Positions 27,188 through 36,033 of a DNA stretch of 44,943 nucleotides are shown here, piece by piece; position 1 is the stretch's first letter; each line of letters starts with the position of its first letter. A program made the position numbers and the translations under genes. Origin of the DNA: Holophagaceae bacterium (GTDB taxonomy: Bacteria > Acidobacteriota > Holophagae > Holophagales > Holophagaceae); assembly GCA_025358435.1 (NCBI GenBank), contig JANYJQ010000162.1, positions 1 through 44,943 on the forward strand, in the 5' to 3' direction. The notes beneath the pieces were generated by a model, which saw only the letters and a program-made list of their open reading frames with translations, made no database searches and was not told the origin of the DNA.

Positions 27188-28905
27188 TTCTTCCCCTCTC
27201 CTTGCGGTGCCGCAAGTCGTTTTTCCAGCTCCATCAGCATTTTCTTTTTACCCTGCAAGGGGAGCTGCCGGATTTGGATCATCTGGGTATCGACTGCTTC
27301 ATCGGCCTTGGTGGAATTGGGATATTGCCGACCGATGAGCTCCCGGAGTTTCTTCCTCAAGGTTTCATCGATCTGCTTGGATTCGGCGGACTGGGCTATA
27401 TCCGATGGACGCCGGATGATCGAGACGGTGCGATTGGATTCGATCAAGTACTTCTGCGCGACCTCCCGGACCATTTTGCCGGTCACCTTCTCAAGACGGG
27501 CAATGCGGTGGGTGAAAACCGCCGGATCCCCTCCGTCGATCCAAGATTTCGAAAGAGCTTCCGCCAGCAGGGAGGGGTCATCCAGGGTCTGTAAATCCTT
27601 CGCTTTCGCCAAGGCTATGACCCGTTCAAGTTCGTCCGGTGAAGGTGGCTGCTCACGGATCTGTTCAATGGCACGGACGACAGCCGCTCCAAGATCCCCA
27701 GCCCCAGTCTCTCCTTTTGCCTGCACTGTGATGCTGAAAAGGCCCGGCTGTAGGGCTCCGATGTTTCCGGAGTCCACTCGCAGAAAACTAGCGATATGCA
27801 GCGAGTCCACTAAGTCACGGTGCAGTCGGCTGGTCGTGCCGGTTCCCAGCACACCCGCCAGCATCTCTAGGGCAGGTTGGTCTGGATGCCCAATGCCCGG
27901 CACGTGCCAAGCCACTTGGAAGGCTGTTGCTGGTGCATTGATTTCCAGGATGACCCTGCGTTCGCCTTTCTGTGCAGGATCTTCGGCGGGTTCTCGCGTG
28001 GAAAGGGAAGAGGTGCGCCATACCCCGAAACTCCGTTTCAGCGCCGGTTCGATCTCCGACCAGTCCAGGTCCCCTACGAAAGTGATTGCAATCTGCGAAG
28101 GTAGAACCCAACTCTTTCTGAAAGCCTCTACATCCATCCATCGAAGGGCGGCGGCCTCCATCGGCCACCCTTCCACAGGGCGCCCATAGGGGTGGCTGAG
28201 GAAAGCGGTTGCGGAAGTTGTTTCGGTTAAACGGGCTAACGAATCGGGGCCACGGAGTTCAAGGTCCCCTTCCATCATGCTGCGGAGGCTTGTAAGCAGG
28301 ACGGGATTTGAAGCCATCAATCGTCGGGATTCCGCTTGGCACCAAGACTCCATCCCTGATTTCTGGAATCTCGAGGTGACTATGATTCCTTGATGGGTTG
28401 CGACGACGGTCGGTGGGAAGGCGAGGGATTCCGGCAAAGGCAGTGGGGGGTCAGCCCTGTGGAGCATGGTGTTCCATTCCACCGGTAGTTTTGCAAGCTT
28501 GGCTTTAATCTCTTCGTGTACTGGGCTGGCAGGGGGCTCTGGTGCTCCCCGGAGGTGCGCTTGGAGACGCTGGTCACGTTGTCGGGCTTCCTCGCTGGCC
28601 AGAGCGTCCAGTAGGGATTCCTCGCGGGCTGCGAGGGCCTGCGCCTCTGCCAGGTGGTTCGGAGCCAGCAATCCTTGTTCAATAACCCTGGCAAAGAGGG
28701 CAGCGGTACCCGAGGCGCCTTGAGGGTCGCCGATGGCCCCTCCCTTGAGGGCGATTTGGGAATGGATGAATGGACTTGTCTTGTTCTGGACCAGGAACAC
28801 AGTAATACCGTTGTCCATGACCTTGCGCTGGACCTGGAGTTCCCCTGCCGACGCCCAGATGGCTGCAGTCGCGCACACCCATCGCACGATCGGGTCGATT
28901 CTCAA
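27184..28905 (-). CDS. Exported M16-like protein A, apparently non-catalytic
   Basis: A 573-aa protein. The start is taken as TTG 28905, because AAGGAGGTG lies 5 bp upstream and a signal peptide begins there (IVRWVCATAAIWASAG); the frame is open to 29148 but that part is not signal-like. The body matches the M16 subfamily with a long charged insert between its first helix and strand: MDNGITVFLVQNKTSPFIHSQ (broken here at two segments), a DPQGASG turn, the insert with ALASEEARQRDQRLQAHL, HPYGRPVEGWP and a second domain with TAFQVAWHVPGIGHPDQPAL. The HxxEH that should follow the turn is replaced by ALFAR (about residues 69-73). First gene of a coupled three-gene operon with M16-like B. Confidence 0.72.
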   Translation of the reverse strand: MRIDPIVRWVCATAAIWASAGELQVQRKVMDNGITVFLVQNKTSPFIHSQIALKGGAIGDPQGASGTAALFARVIEQGLLAPNHLAEAQALAAREESLLDALASEEARQRDQRLQAHLRGAPEPPASPVHEEIKAKLAKLPVEWNTMLHRADPPLPLPESLAFPPTVVATHQGIIVTSRFQKSGMESWCQAESRRLMASNPVLLTSLRSMMEGDLELRGPDSLARLTETTSATAFLSHPYGRPVEGWPMEAAALRWMDVEAFRKSWVLPSQIAITFVGDLDWSEIEPALKRSFGVWRTSSLSTREPAEDPAQKGERRVILEINAPATAFQVAWHVPGIGHPDQPALEMLAGVLGTGTTSRLHRDLVDSLHIASFLRVDSGNIGALQPGLFSITVQAKGETGAGDLGAAVVRAIEQIREQPPSPDELERVIALAKAKDLQTLDDPSLLAEALSKSWIDGGDPAVFTHRIARLEKVTGKMVREVAQKYLIESNRTVSIIRRPSDIAQSAESKQIDETLRKKLRELIGRQYPNSTKADEAVDTQMIQIRQLPLQGKKKMLMELEKRLAAPQGEGKK

Positions 28906-29325
28906 AGATTCACCTCCTTCTCTTCGTGGGCGGCACCCTTCAAAGGTTCCAGTTCTTGCCTTGGAAAGGAATGGCCGCGTGTCCTTAACTGACCTGATTG
29001 CTGCGGGAAAGGAATCCAGCGCGACGATTGAACCTTTTTCAAGGGTTGCTCTTAACTTTACAACACTCCCCCTGTAGACAGCAGGCGGATACCTCGAAAT
29101 GGCCCCGTCGCATCGGATGGCCTCGAAAACCAAGCAGAGCATGTCCAATATTTCCAGGAATGCAGGATTCTCCGCTCCACACGGATAAGGGTGGCAGGAT
29201 CGGCCGCAAGCCCCTGTTGCATCCCTCGAGAAGGGGACTGGAATCCACCCCCGCGGCCACTGATCATCCTCGACCTGTTTTCAGGCTAGGATGAGGGTTG
29301 GGGCCATTCGCCCCTGGAGAGAATC
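28906..29325. other. Divergent intergenic region, 420 bp
   Basis: No convincing gene is seen between the M16-like A start (minus strand) and the TPR protein start (plus strand). The minus frame remains open through part of it but lacks coding character. Both promoters should lie here. A TTGAAC at 29026-29031 is the best -35-like hexamer on the plus strand, but its -10 partner is poor. No hairpin of note was found. Confidence 0.4.
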
Positions 29326-29958
29326 ATGGCTACAAAGAGGCCCGGCCTACAGAATGCAACCCCGCGGCCTTTCCGGAAGGATCCTGCCACGGCAGGCGCC
29401 CTGGATTCCGCCTATAAACTTCAGAAGGCAGGGAGTCTGCAGCAGGCGGAAATGCTCTACCAGAAAGTCCTCGCCGCGGAACCAGGAAACCCTTTTGCAG
29501 TTTATGCCTTGGGCACCATCGCCCTGAACCGGGGCGACATGGGCATGGCTGCTTCGCTGCTTCGCCAGGCACTGGCCTCAGGCTACACAAGCGAAACCGT
29601 ATATACCCACCTGGGTATCGCCCTCCAGTCTTTGGGCCACATGGATGAAGCCATGGAACTCTACCAGGTTGCGGTGAAGCGGGATCCCCAGAACCCGCGC
29701 TACCACTCCAACATGGCCGTGTTGCTCGCACAGAAGGGTGATCAGGAAGGAGCTTTGAAGGAAGCTCATAAGGCAATCCGGTTTGATCCAAAATTCGCTC
29801 CAGCCTATGGCAACGCGGGCGCTTTCCTTGAAACACTGGGGCGCTACGAAGCGGCTGTTGAGATGTTCGAGAAGGCGCTGCAATTGGATCCAGCACTGGA
29901 GCAGGCCCGCCAATCCCTAGACGCGCTGCGGAGAAAGGTAGCGGCGAAGAGCATCTGA
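29326..29958 (+). CDS. TPR-repeat protein
   Basis: A 210-aa protein made almost wholly of tetratricopeptide repeats: AGSLQQAEMLYQKVLAAEPG, then four more units ending with YEAAVEMFEKALQLDPAL. The N-terminal 25 residues are basic and Pro-rich, with no signal peptide, so it is probably cytoplasmic. The repeats resemble the TPR part of the nearby GT41 enzymes, but no transferase domain follows. It could be an adaptor for the glycosylation or surface system, or the remnant of a third such gene. It is convergent with the methyltransferase gene downstream. Function is not determined by the sequence. Confidence 0.8.
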   Translation: MATKRPGLQNATPRPFRKDPATAGALDSAYKLQKAGSLQQAEMLYQKVLAAEPGNPFAVYALGTIALNRGDMGMAASLLRQALASGYTSETVYTHLGIALQSLGHMDEAMELYQVAVKRDPQNPRYHSNMAVLLAQKGDQEGALKEAHKAIRFDPKFAPAYGNAGAFLETLGRYEAAVEMFEKALQLDPALEQARQSLDALRRKVAAKSI

Positions 29959-30102
29959 TTCTCCAAGCTGCGGTGTCATGTTCCACCGGCGAGATATTGA
30001 CGGTTCACCATAGCCATAGGACCCTCGCGCATCCAAATTCCGCGGAGGTGGAGGGTTTTCCATCCGGTGTTTTGAGCCCTAGGGAAGGAAGAAAGGCAGG
30101 GA

Positions 30103-31623
30103 TTATCCGAGGAGGAGCCCATGCTGCAGACACCAATCCAGGAAACGATGAACTTGAGTGGTGGCGTTGCTGAGTTGTAGCGAAGGATCCACCTGGGGAC
30201 TGGCCGGAATGATCCCATCCTGGAGGGCCATGCTTGCCAGTTCGGCCACGGTCCGAGTCCCATCGATATGTGGAATTAAACGACAGAAGTCTTTGTGGAC
30301 ATTTACGGGGTAGTGGTCGAGGTTGGTGAGGCAGTCTGTGGAAAGGGCCTGATAGCGTGCCACAGGGCTGACTATCGGCTGATCCCCTCTGCTCTTCGCC
30401 ATCTTGGCCAATGATTGAAGTAGATCGATGTGCCCCTTCTTCCAAAGCTCCAGGAGTCGTTTTGCGAAGTGGTGGTCGTCATCTTGATATCCGGCCTCCC
30501 TACCTCTTTCCATCAGTGCTTTGACCTGGATTCCGTGCGGATAGCTCGCCTCCATTGCCAGAAGGGCGGTGTTCATGGCTGACGGAGCAATGAAGAGTCC
30601 CCCTTTCCCACCAATATCTATATAGCGAGTCGCCCCGGGAACGGGAGACGGGCCAGGAGTAGGGTCCTGCCTGAGGAAGGACACTGCCCACATGTCTCCT
30701 AAGCGAAGGGGTGCGGTGGTGGGATCCAACGAAATGTCTTTCCGGCACAAAAGGCTTTTCCGAAAAGTCCGGGTCCGAAGGAAATCGGACATTTGCTCCT
30801 TCCAGACGGGGTTGTCCTCGACCGTTGTGAACGGAAGCGCAGCAGGCCATTCATCTTGGATAAGTGCGTTGATTTCTGCATCAGCAAGGTACTGCAGGCC
30901 ATGAGCCGAGGCCAGGTCCATGAATTCCTGGAAGTATATTGGCTGATTCGTGATTTCAAGAAACTCATGGCGCAGATAAGAGTCAGACTCTTTTTCCATA
31001 TCCTGCAGACTCTTTTGCAGGGAGGCTTTCCGGCCGGTATCCAGCATTGGCGACTGGGCAATCAGGGTTGCAAAGGCCCGAGCTTTGGAGATTTTATTTT
31101 TTTCCTCTTCGTTCTCTGATGCGAACTTCATCATGTCTCTCACCCAGAGGTTCTGGTACCAACCTGGGAGCGTGTTGTAGCTGAGATAAGCGATACCAGC
31201 TGGGGAAAGATGATCACGGCAAATTTGCAGGATCTTCTGTTGCACTTCAGCTGGCACCCAAGCGAATACGCCGTGAACCAGGATGAAATCAAACAAGCCG
31301 GATTCAGGGTCGAATTCGGTGAGGTCCTGATGGCGGAATTCAATGTTTTCGATCCCCAGGGTCGCCGCGGTTTTCTGCGCTTGGCGAATTTGATCTCGCG
31401 AAAGATCGATGCCGAGGAATCGGGCCCCGGGATTTCGATAGGCAAGCGATACCAAATTCATGCCTGGCCCACAGCCAAGTTCCAGCACCCTGCAGGTCTC
31501 CACAGGCGGCGGGGTCATCCCGAGCAATACCCCGATGGAATGCAGCCTGTCGATACGAGTATGGAAATGGCTGACAGCTGGATAGGCAATGAGGTCATAG
31601 GATGCTTCAAGATTTGAATTCAT
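30103..31623 (-). CDS. Class I SAM methyltransferase with regulatory-type C-terminal region
   Basis: 506 aa. The N-terminal third is a Rossmann methyltransferase with motif I VLELGCGPGMNLVSLA, an acidic residue in FLGIDLSRDQIRQA, and FDFILVHGVFAWVP. The rest fits the family that carries a methyltransferase regulatory domain: YNTLPGWYQNLWVRDMM, then a long helical region, then a C-terminal piece with IPHIDGTRTVAELA that resembles a small winged-helix unit. The frame opens at 31677, but ATG 31623 begins the typical SYDLIAYPAVSH N terminus. A perfect inverted repeat lies 22 bp upstream. Substrate unknown; the related proteins are often annotated without one. Nearby glycosyltransferases raise sugar O-methylation as a possibility. 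Confidence 0.8.
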   Translation of the reverse strand: MNSNLEASYDLIAYPAVSHFHTRIDRLHSIGVLLGMTPPPVETCRVLELGCGPGMNLVSLAYRNPGARFLGIDLSRDQIRQAQKTAATLGIENIEFRHQDLTEFDPESGLFDFILVHGVFAWVPAEVQQKILQICRDHLSPAGIAYLSYNTLPGWYQNLWVRDMMKFASENEEEKNKISKARAFATLIAQSPMLDTGRKASLQKSLQDMEKESDSYLRHEFLEITNQPIYFQEFMDLASAHGLQYLADAEINALIQDEWPAALPFTTVEDNPVWKEQMSDFLRTRTFRKSLLCRKDISLDPTTAPLRLGDMWAVSFLRQDPTPGPSPVPGATRYIDIGGKGGLFIAPSAMNTALLAMEASYPHGIQVKALMERGREAGYQDDDHHFAKRLLELWKKGHIDLLQSLAKMAKSRGDQPIVSPVARYQALSTDCLTNLDHYPVNVHKDFCRLIPHIDGTRTVAELASMALQDGIIPASPQVDPSLQLSNATTQVHRFLDWCLQHGLLLG

Positions 31624-31644
31624 AGACACCTGATCGATCGAGAG

Positions 31645-31672
31645 TCCAGCGTGGACGATAGGGCACGCTGGA
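31645..31672 (-). promoter_or_regulatory. Perfect 9-bp inverted repeat upstream of the methyltransferase
   Basis: TCCAGCGTG at 31645-31653 and CACGCTGGA at 31664-31672 are exact reverse complements with a 10-nt spacer, 22 bp before the methyltransferase ATG. It could be an operator or an mRNA hairpin near the ribosome-binding site. No terminator-type T run follows. Confidence 0.5.
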
Positions 31673-31818
31673 GCCAAAGGTTGCTGGACGAGCCGATGGG
31701 CGACGGCGAGCCGGACGAAATGGCGAGTAGATGAGAAAAGCGTAGCTTGGGGGTGTGATCGGAGCCATCGCCTTCTTGGTGGCCGTGTCGGGCGATCATT
31801 GCACGACTCTCCTTTCTC

Positions 31819-32949
31819 TTAGCGAGAGCCTTGTCCGGGGTCACCCGGATTGTGTTTCCCCCGCACCAGCTGTCCGCAGGCCCCGGCCACGTCCTGACCC
31901 CGTGAGCGGCGCACGCTGACGGTGAGTCCGGCTTTGGATAGGATCTGGCAAAGCTGGCTGATGCGCTCTTCGGAGGGCGGCTCAAAGCCCGAGCCCTCGT
32001 GCGGATTGAAGGGGATCAGATTGATCTTGGAGGGGAATGCCCGGGCGAACCGGGCCAGGCGCCGCCCGTCCTCCAAACTGTCGGTCACGCCGCTTAACAG
32101 CACGTATTCCAACGTCACGCGCTCCTTCTTTTCAAGGGGGAACCTCGTCAGCACATCGGCCAGGGCCGCTAGATTCCAAACGCGGTTCACCGGCATGATT
32201 CGCGAACGGTATTCATCGGTGGTGGCATTCAAACTCAAGGCCAGCCGTGGCCGTTGCGCATAGGTGGCCAGGCGTTCAATGCCGCTCACGAGGCCAGAAG
32301 TGGAAACCGTGATACGCCGGGGTGAAAGGCCAAGACCTTCCTTATCCGTGAGCATGCGGAAGGCTTTCATCACGTTCTCCAGGTTGTGGAGCGGTTCGCC
32401 CATGCCCATGAAAACCAGGTTCACGGGTGTCACGCCTGAATGTCCGTGCGCATTGAGCATGGCCACCACCTGGCCAACGATTTCACCTGCGGAAAGATTC
32501 CGGACGATGCCCATCTGGCCCGTCGCGCAGAAGGTGCAGCCCATGGCGCAGCCCATCTGGCTTGAGAGACAAAGCGTCGTGCGGTTTCGATAGGGCATGT
32601 AAACGCCCTCCACCTGCTTGCCATCCGAAAGGCGGAAGGCGTGCTTGGTCGAGCCGTCCTCGCTGTCTATGGTTTCGGTGATTTCGGGCCAGCGCAATTC
32701 TACGGTGGATTCCAACTGCTTCCGGAGGGAATGGGGCAGATTCGTGAAGTGATTCCAGGCGAAAAAACGATGCCTATGCAGGCCTTTGAAGATTTGATCT
32801 CCCCTGAACGCGGGTTCACCTAATGTCTCGAGCCAAGCGCTAAGCTCTTCACGATCCATCTCCGTGGGGCGAATTTGGGCGGAAGAAAGCTCTGGAGCGG
32901 GACGGTCCCAGACCTGCTCTCTCGGTGCCCCGCCAGCCGTCACGATCAA
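31819..32949 (-). CDS. rlmN: 23S rRNA (adenine-2503-C2)-methyltransferase RlmN
   Basis: A 376-aa radical SAM enzyme that methylates C2 of A2503 in 23S rRNA (and A37 of some tRNAs). It has the 4Fe-4S motif CAMGCTFC (Cys134, 138, 141), the upstream conserved Cys127 in TLCLSSQ, FMGMGEPLHN, TVSTSGLV, LALSLNATTDE and the second catalytic Cys in the GACGQL segment near the C terminus. Start is uncertain. TTG 32949 overlaps the upstream stop by 4 bp (TTGA); ATG 32859 begins the usual family N terminus but has GGAG directly against it, so I keep the upstream start. It is the downstream gene of a run that includes a small unknown gene. Confidence 0.95.
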   Translation of the reverse strand: MIVTAGGAPREQVWDRPAPELSSAQIRPTEMDREELSAWLETLGEPAFRGDQIFKGLHRHRFFAWNHFTNLPHSLRKQLESTVELRWPEITETIDSEDGSTKHAFRLSDGKQVEGVYMPYRNRTTLCLSSQMGCAMGCTFCATGQMGIVRNLSAGEIVGQVVAMLNAHGHSGVTPVNLVFMGMGEPLHNLENVMKAFRMLTDKEGLGLSPRRITVSTSGLVSGIERLATYAQRPRLALSLNATTDEYRSRIMPVNRVWNLAALADVLTRFPLEKKERVTLEYVLLSGVTDSLEDGRRLARFARAFPSKINLIPFNPHEGSGFEPPSEERISQLCQILSKAGLTVSVRRSRGQDVAGACGQLVRGKHNPGDPGQGSR

Positions 32950-33215
32950 TCCAGCGCAATGCGAAAATTCCGCAGCAGCGCTTCATCTTCACTTGAAAAA
33001 TCAGCGGAAAATTCAGGCGAGAGGGGTCGGTGGCCATGATCGTCATCCTTGGCGGAATGCATGGTCACCATGGCTTCAAGCGAAAGTGAAAGGTCGAAAC
33101 CGGCTGCCTGGATGTGCGTCGTCAATTCTCGGCAGCGGTCATCCAGCACCATGGCGCTGACCAGGGCTTCTCCCAATTCCCCCACAAGACCGCGGAGCTC
33201 TTCAGGAATATCCAT
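32946..33215 (-). CDS. Small acidic protein of unknown function
   Basis: An 89-aa protein with no family I recognise. It is acidic, helical in its first half (IPEELRGLVGELGEALVSAM), and contains histidines and aspartates in a short central segment (KDDDHGHRP). ATG 33215 is chosen over the ATG four codons upstream because GGAGGG sits at proper spacing before it. Its stop overlaps the rlmN start by 4 bp, so translation of the two is probably coupled. No signal peptide, membrane segment or cysteine cluster beyond a single Cys. Confidence 0.65.
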   Translation of the reverse strand: MDIPEELRGLVGELGEALVSAMVLDDRCRELTTHIQAAGFDLSLSLEAMVTMHSAKDDDHGHRPLSPEFSADFSSEDEALLRNFRIALD

Positions 33216-33247
33216 GGCGCCCTCCATGGATCATTGTATGCCCTGGC

Positions 33248-33487
33248 CTAATCCAGGCTGAACCAGGTCCTGATATGCCTGAGCCAGAGCTCCCGTAGCA
33301 GCGACTTCAGGGCAGGCGTGCGGGGGTCGCTGGATTCATTGGCCCGGGATCCCATAAGATCGACAGGCCGATGCACCAGATCCGGTTCGCGTTTGGGGAT
33401 GATGTCCGTATCACCGTAATCGTTGCGCGGCTGGACTGTGTGCCAAGCCGCTGGGACGAGACAACCATCTTGAAGGGTGCCTGTGGA
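33248..33487 (-). other. Unexplained open stretch following the ThiE-like stop, possible remnant or readthrough
   Basis: Immediately after the TGA of the ThiE-like gene the same frame runs open for 79 codons to a TAG at 33248-33250. The translation is well mixed and charged (for example QPRNDYGDTDIIPKREP, then LKSLLRELWLRHIRTW), which looks like a real protein end. There is no ATG near its beginning; the first ATG would leave only about 36 codons. It may be the tail of a decayed gene, a TGA readthrough extension, or chance. It fills most of the 272-bp gap between the ThiE-like and small acidic genes. Confidence 0.3.
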
Positions 33488-34048
33488 TCAATCCCAGGAT
33501 TGGCGGAGGGCTTCCACCACGCGGGCAGGATCGGGTGCCTCCATGAGTGCGCGGATGAGAGCGATGCCGTCGAGTCTCGGATGGCGAAGCGACATTGAAT
33601 TTGCAGGGGAGATGCCACCCAGGGCCAGGACACGTGGTCCTGGGGGGATTCCCTCCAATGCCTGATGAAGCCCCTCCACACCCCAAGGAGCGCCCTTTCC
33701 TGGAACGGTGAAGATGGGTCCCAGCAAGAGTTGCCGGCACCCAATCCGTGGTTGGATCTGGCCCTCTGAATGGATGGGACGGGAAAGCAATACCGCTCCG
33801 GGTGGAACTTCCGGGTAGGCTTCCGGCGCGTGCAGCCCGCAGCCCGCCGCCAGGGCGACGTCCAGGCGTCCATTCACCCACAATTCCATCGTAGGCGCGA
33901 GGTCCTGCACCCGGCGAGTGAAATCCAGCAGGGGAGCAGTTTCGAGCTGCTTTTCGCGGATCATGAAGCCATCAATGCCCGAACCGAGAATGGTCTTCAA
34001 TCGGGTCTCCACGAATCCGCGGCCGGAGCTGATCGCGAGAATGAACAT
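33488..34048 (-). CDS. ThiE/TenI-like thiamine phosphate synthase family protein
   Basis: A 186-aa TIM-barrel protein of the thiamine phosphate synthase/TenI superfamily. The barrel start is MFILAIS, the substrate-loop remnant is MIREKQ (QLREK in ThiE), LWVNGRLDVALAAGCGLH matches the family's NDRxDxALaxgadGvH, LLGPIFTVPGKG matches GPIFxTxTK, and VLALGGI is the phosphate-binding end. It is short and several catalytic positions are altered, so a TenI-like or otherwise divergent role is as likely as thiamine phosphate synthesis. It starts 16 bp after the arsenite transporter on the same strand and may be on the ars transcript. No other thi gene is present here. Confidence 0.75.
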   Translation of the reverse strand: MFILAISSGRGFVETRLKTILGSGIDGFMIREKQLETAPLLDFTRRVQDLAPTMELWVNGRLDVALAAGCGLHAPEAYPEVPPGAVLLSRPIHSEGQIQPRIGCRQLLLGPIFTVPGKGAPWGVEGLHQALEGIPPGPRVLALGGISPANSMSLRHPRLDGIALIRALMEAPDPARVVEALRQSWD

Positions 34049-34064
34049 GGATGAAGTCTAGCCG

Positions 34065-35156
34065 TCAGTCCGGCTTCTCGCTGGGGCAACAGCCCGCGGC
34101 TTCGATGCGGAGTGTGGAATCGACGAAGTATTTCCTTTGAATCCACAGTGCCACGCTCACCAGGCCGATCAGTACTGGCACTTCCACCAGCGGCCCGATG
34201 ACCGCGGCGAAGGCTGCGCCATGGGCGATGCCGAAGGTGGCTACGGCCACCGCGATGGCCAGCTCGAAATTGTTGGAGGCGGCGGTGAAACTCAGAGTCG
34301 CGCTTTGCGGATAGGTCGCCCCGGCCTTCTTTGATAGCCAAAAGCTCACCAGGAACATGACCACGAAGTAGATCAATAAAGGAATTGCGATGCGCAGCAC
34401 ATCCAATGGCAGCTTAACGATGGTCCCGCCCTTGAGGCTGAACATAACGACGATGGTGAAGAGCAATGCTATGAGTGTGATGGGGGAGATCTTCGGCACG
34501 AAGACGCGGTGATACCAATCTAGCCCTTTGAGCTTTCCGAGGGTAAACCTGGTGAAGAAGCCCGCTGCGAAGGGCACGCCGAGATAGAGTCCCACGCTCT
34601 TGGCGATGTCCAGGATGGTGATGTTCACCACCGCGCCCGGCAGGCCGAGCTTTGCGGGCAATACGGTGATGAAGAACCAGGCGTACACGCTGAAGAACAG
34701 CACCTGGAAGATGGAGTTGAAGGCCACCAGCCCCGCGCAATATTCCGTGTCGCCCTTGGCGAGATCGTTCCACACGATGACCATCGCGATGCAGCGGGCC
34801 AGGCCGATGAGGATGAGTCCGATCATGTATTCGGGCCTGTCCCGCAGGAAGAGTACCGCAAGGCTGAACATCAGCAATGGCCCGATGACCCAATTCTGGA
34901 GCAGGGATAGACCGAGCACTTTTTTATTTTGAAAGACGAGGTGCAGTTCCTCGTATTTCACTTTTGCCAGAGGCGGATACATCATCAGGATCAGGCCTAC
35001 GGCCAGGGGGACGCTGGTGGTGCCCACGTTCCAGGCGTTGATGGCCCGGTTGAAGGCGGGCACCGCATATCCCAGCAAAACTCCCAGGCCCATGGCCAGG
35101 AAGATCCACAGCGTCAGGAATCGGTCGAGGAATGAGAGCCGTTTGGCATCGGTCAT
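34065..35156 (-). CDS. acr3: Arsenite efflux transporter, ACR3 family
   Basis: A 363-aa inner membrane permease with about ten hydrophobic segments that exports arsenite using the proton motive force. Family landmarks are the conserved transport Cys in [20 protein letters not shown] (split: IGLARC, then the WNDLAKGD loop), [11 protein letters not shown], and [16 protein letters not shown]. The C terminus ends with an added Cys pair ([11 protein letters not shown]), not a usual ACR3 feature to my knowledge and echoed in ArsR and ArsM of the same operon. It starts 7 bp after arsM. Controlled, by inference, by the ArsR encoded upstream. Confidence 0.95.
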   Translation of the reverse strand: MTDAKRLSFLDRFLTLWIFLAMGLGVLLGYAVPAFNRAINAWNVGTTSVPLAVGLILMMYPPLAKVKYEELHLVFQNKKVLGLSLLQNWVIGPLLMFSLAVLFLRDRPEYMIGLILIGLARCIAMVIVWNDLAKGDTEYCAGLVAFNSIFQVLFFSVYAWFFITVLPAKLGLPGAVVNITILDIAKSVGLYLGVPFAAGFFTRFTLGKLKGLDWYHRVFVPKISPITLIALLFTIVVMFSLKGGTIVKLPLDVLRIAIPLLIYFVVMFLVSFWLSKKAGATYPQSATLSFTAASNNFELAIAVAVATFGIAHGAAFAAVIGPLVEVPVLIGLVSVALWIQRKYFVDSTLRIEAAGCCPSEKPD

Positions 35157-35163
35157 GCCAGCC

Positions 35164-36003
35164 TCAGTTGGGTTTGCGGGCGCTGATCAGGGCGCTGGTG
35201 ACGAAGTCTCCGGGGGACATTCCGTTCGGAAGTTCCTTCAGAATCTCGGCGTGAAGCGGATCCGAAGGATCAAGCATCGCGTCGATGGCGTCTCCGTGGG
35301 TTTCAATGGACAGTCCTTCAAGGCCGGCTTCCATGGCCATGCGCTCCACGTCCGGCAGCAGCGAGGCTCCGGCGATGCAGCCCACGTAGGCCGCGACCTG
35401 GGATTTCACGGAGTCAGGCAGGGGTCGCAACAGTACGAGATCCGAAATCGAAACCCGGCCACCGGGCCGCAGCACCCGGGCGATCTCACGCCAAACGGCG
35501 GGCTGATCCGGGCTCAGGTTCAGCACACAGTTGGAGATCACCACATCAACCGAGGCATCCGGCAAAGGCAATTGCTCGATCTGCGAAAGGTGGAAGGTGA
35601 CGTTGTCCAGGCCCGTGCGGCGGCGGAACGAAGCAGCGTTGGAGCGGGCCTTGGCCACCATCTCGTGGGTCATGTCCACGCCGATGGCCTGTCCCGTGGC
35701 GCCCACTTTAGAAGCGGCGATAAAGATATCGGACCCCGCGCCGCTGCCGAGATCCAGCACCGTTTCACCAGGCTTCAATGAGGCGAGCCCCGTGGGGTTG
35801 CCGCAGGAAAGGCCAAGATTGGATCCCTCTGGAATCGCAGACAGTTCAGCGGCGGAATAACCCAGGGCAAGGGCCAGTGCATCGCTCTCGGCACCGCCGC
35901 CGCAGCATCCAGAGTTGGGGCCACAGCAACTTCCGCCGCCGGAAGCAATTCTGCCATAGGCATCGCGGACGATGTCGTGGATGGAATTAGGGAGGAGGGT
36001 CAT
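35164..36003 (-). CDS. arsM: Arsenite S-adenosylmethionine methyltransferase
   Basis: A 279-aa cytoplasmic methyltransferase that converts As(III) into methylated arsenicals. SAM motif I is [15 protein letters not shown]. Conserved As-binding cysteines fit the family: Cys67 in GLSCGNPT and Cys209 in AYVGCIAG; Cys159 in [10 protein letters not shown] is also typical. The N terminus adds a Gly/Cys-rich patch with two vicinal pairs, Cys26-27 and Cys33-34 ([16 protein letters not shown]). ATG 36003 has AGGAG upstream. It lies between arsC and acr3, all on one strand, so arsenate reduced by ArsC can be either methylated or exported. Confidence 0.95.
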   Translation of the reverse strand: MTLLPNSIHDIVRDAYGRIASGGGSCCGPNSGCCGGGAESDALALALGYSAAELSAIPEGSNLGLSCGNPTGLASLKPGETVLDLGSGAGSDIFIAASKVGATGQAIGVDMTHEMVAKARSNAASFRRRTGLDNVTFHLSQIEQLPLPDASVDVVISNCVLNLSPDQPAVWREIARVLRPGGRVSISDLVLLRPLPDSVKSQVAAYVGCIAGASLLPDVERMAMEAGLEGLSIETHGDAIDAMLDPSDPLHAEILKELPNGMSPGDFVTSALISARKPN

Positions 36004-36033
36004 GGTGGACTCCTATAGAAGGTTGGGAAAAAA

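Noticed and set aside
28906-29148. Longer N terminus for M16-like A
   Set aside because: The extra 81 codons are not signal-like; TTG 28905 has a strong Shine-Dalgarno sequence and begins a signal peptide.
29959-30102. ACCCTC...GAGGGT as a terminator between the TPR gene and the methyltransferase gene
   Set aside because: The loop is long and the stem short; only a brief T stretch follows, so the support is too weak.
33371-33598. Plus-strand open frame of 75 codons in the gap after the ThiE-like gene
   Set aside because: It runs antisense into the ThiE-like gene and has no clear ribosome-binding site; less convincing than the minus-strand stretch.
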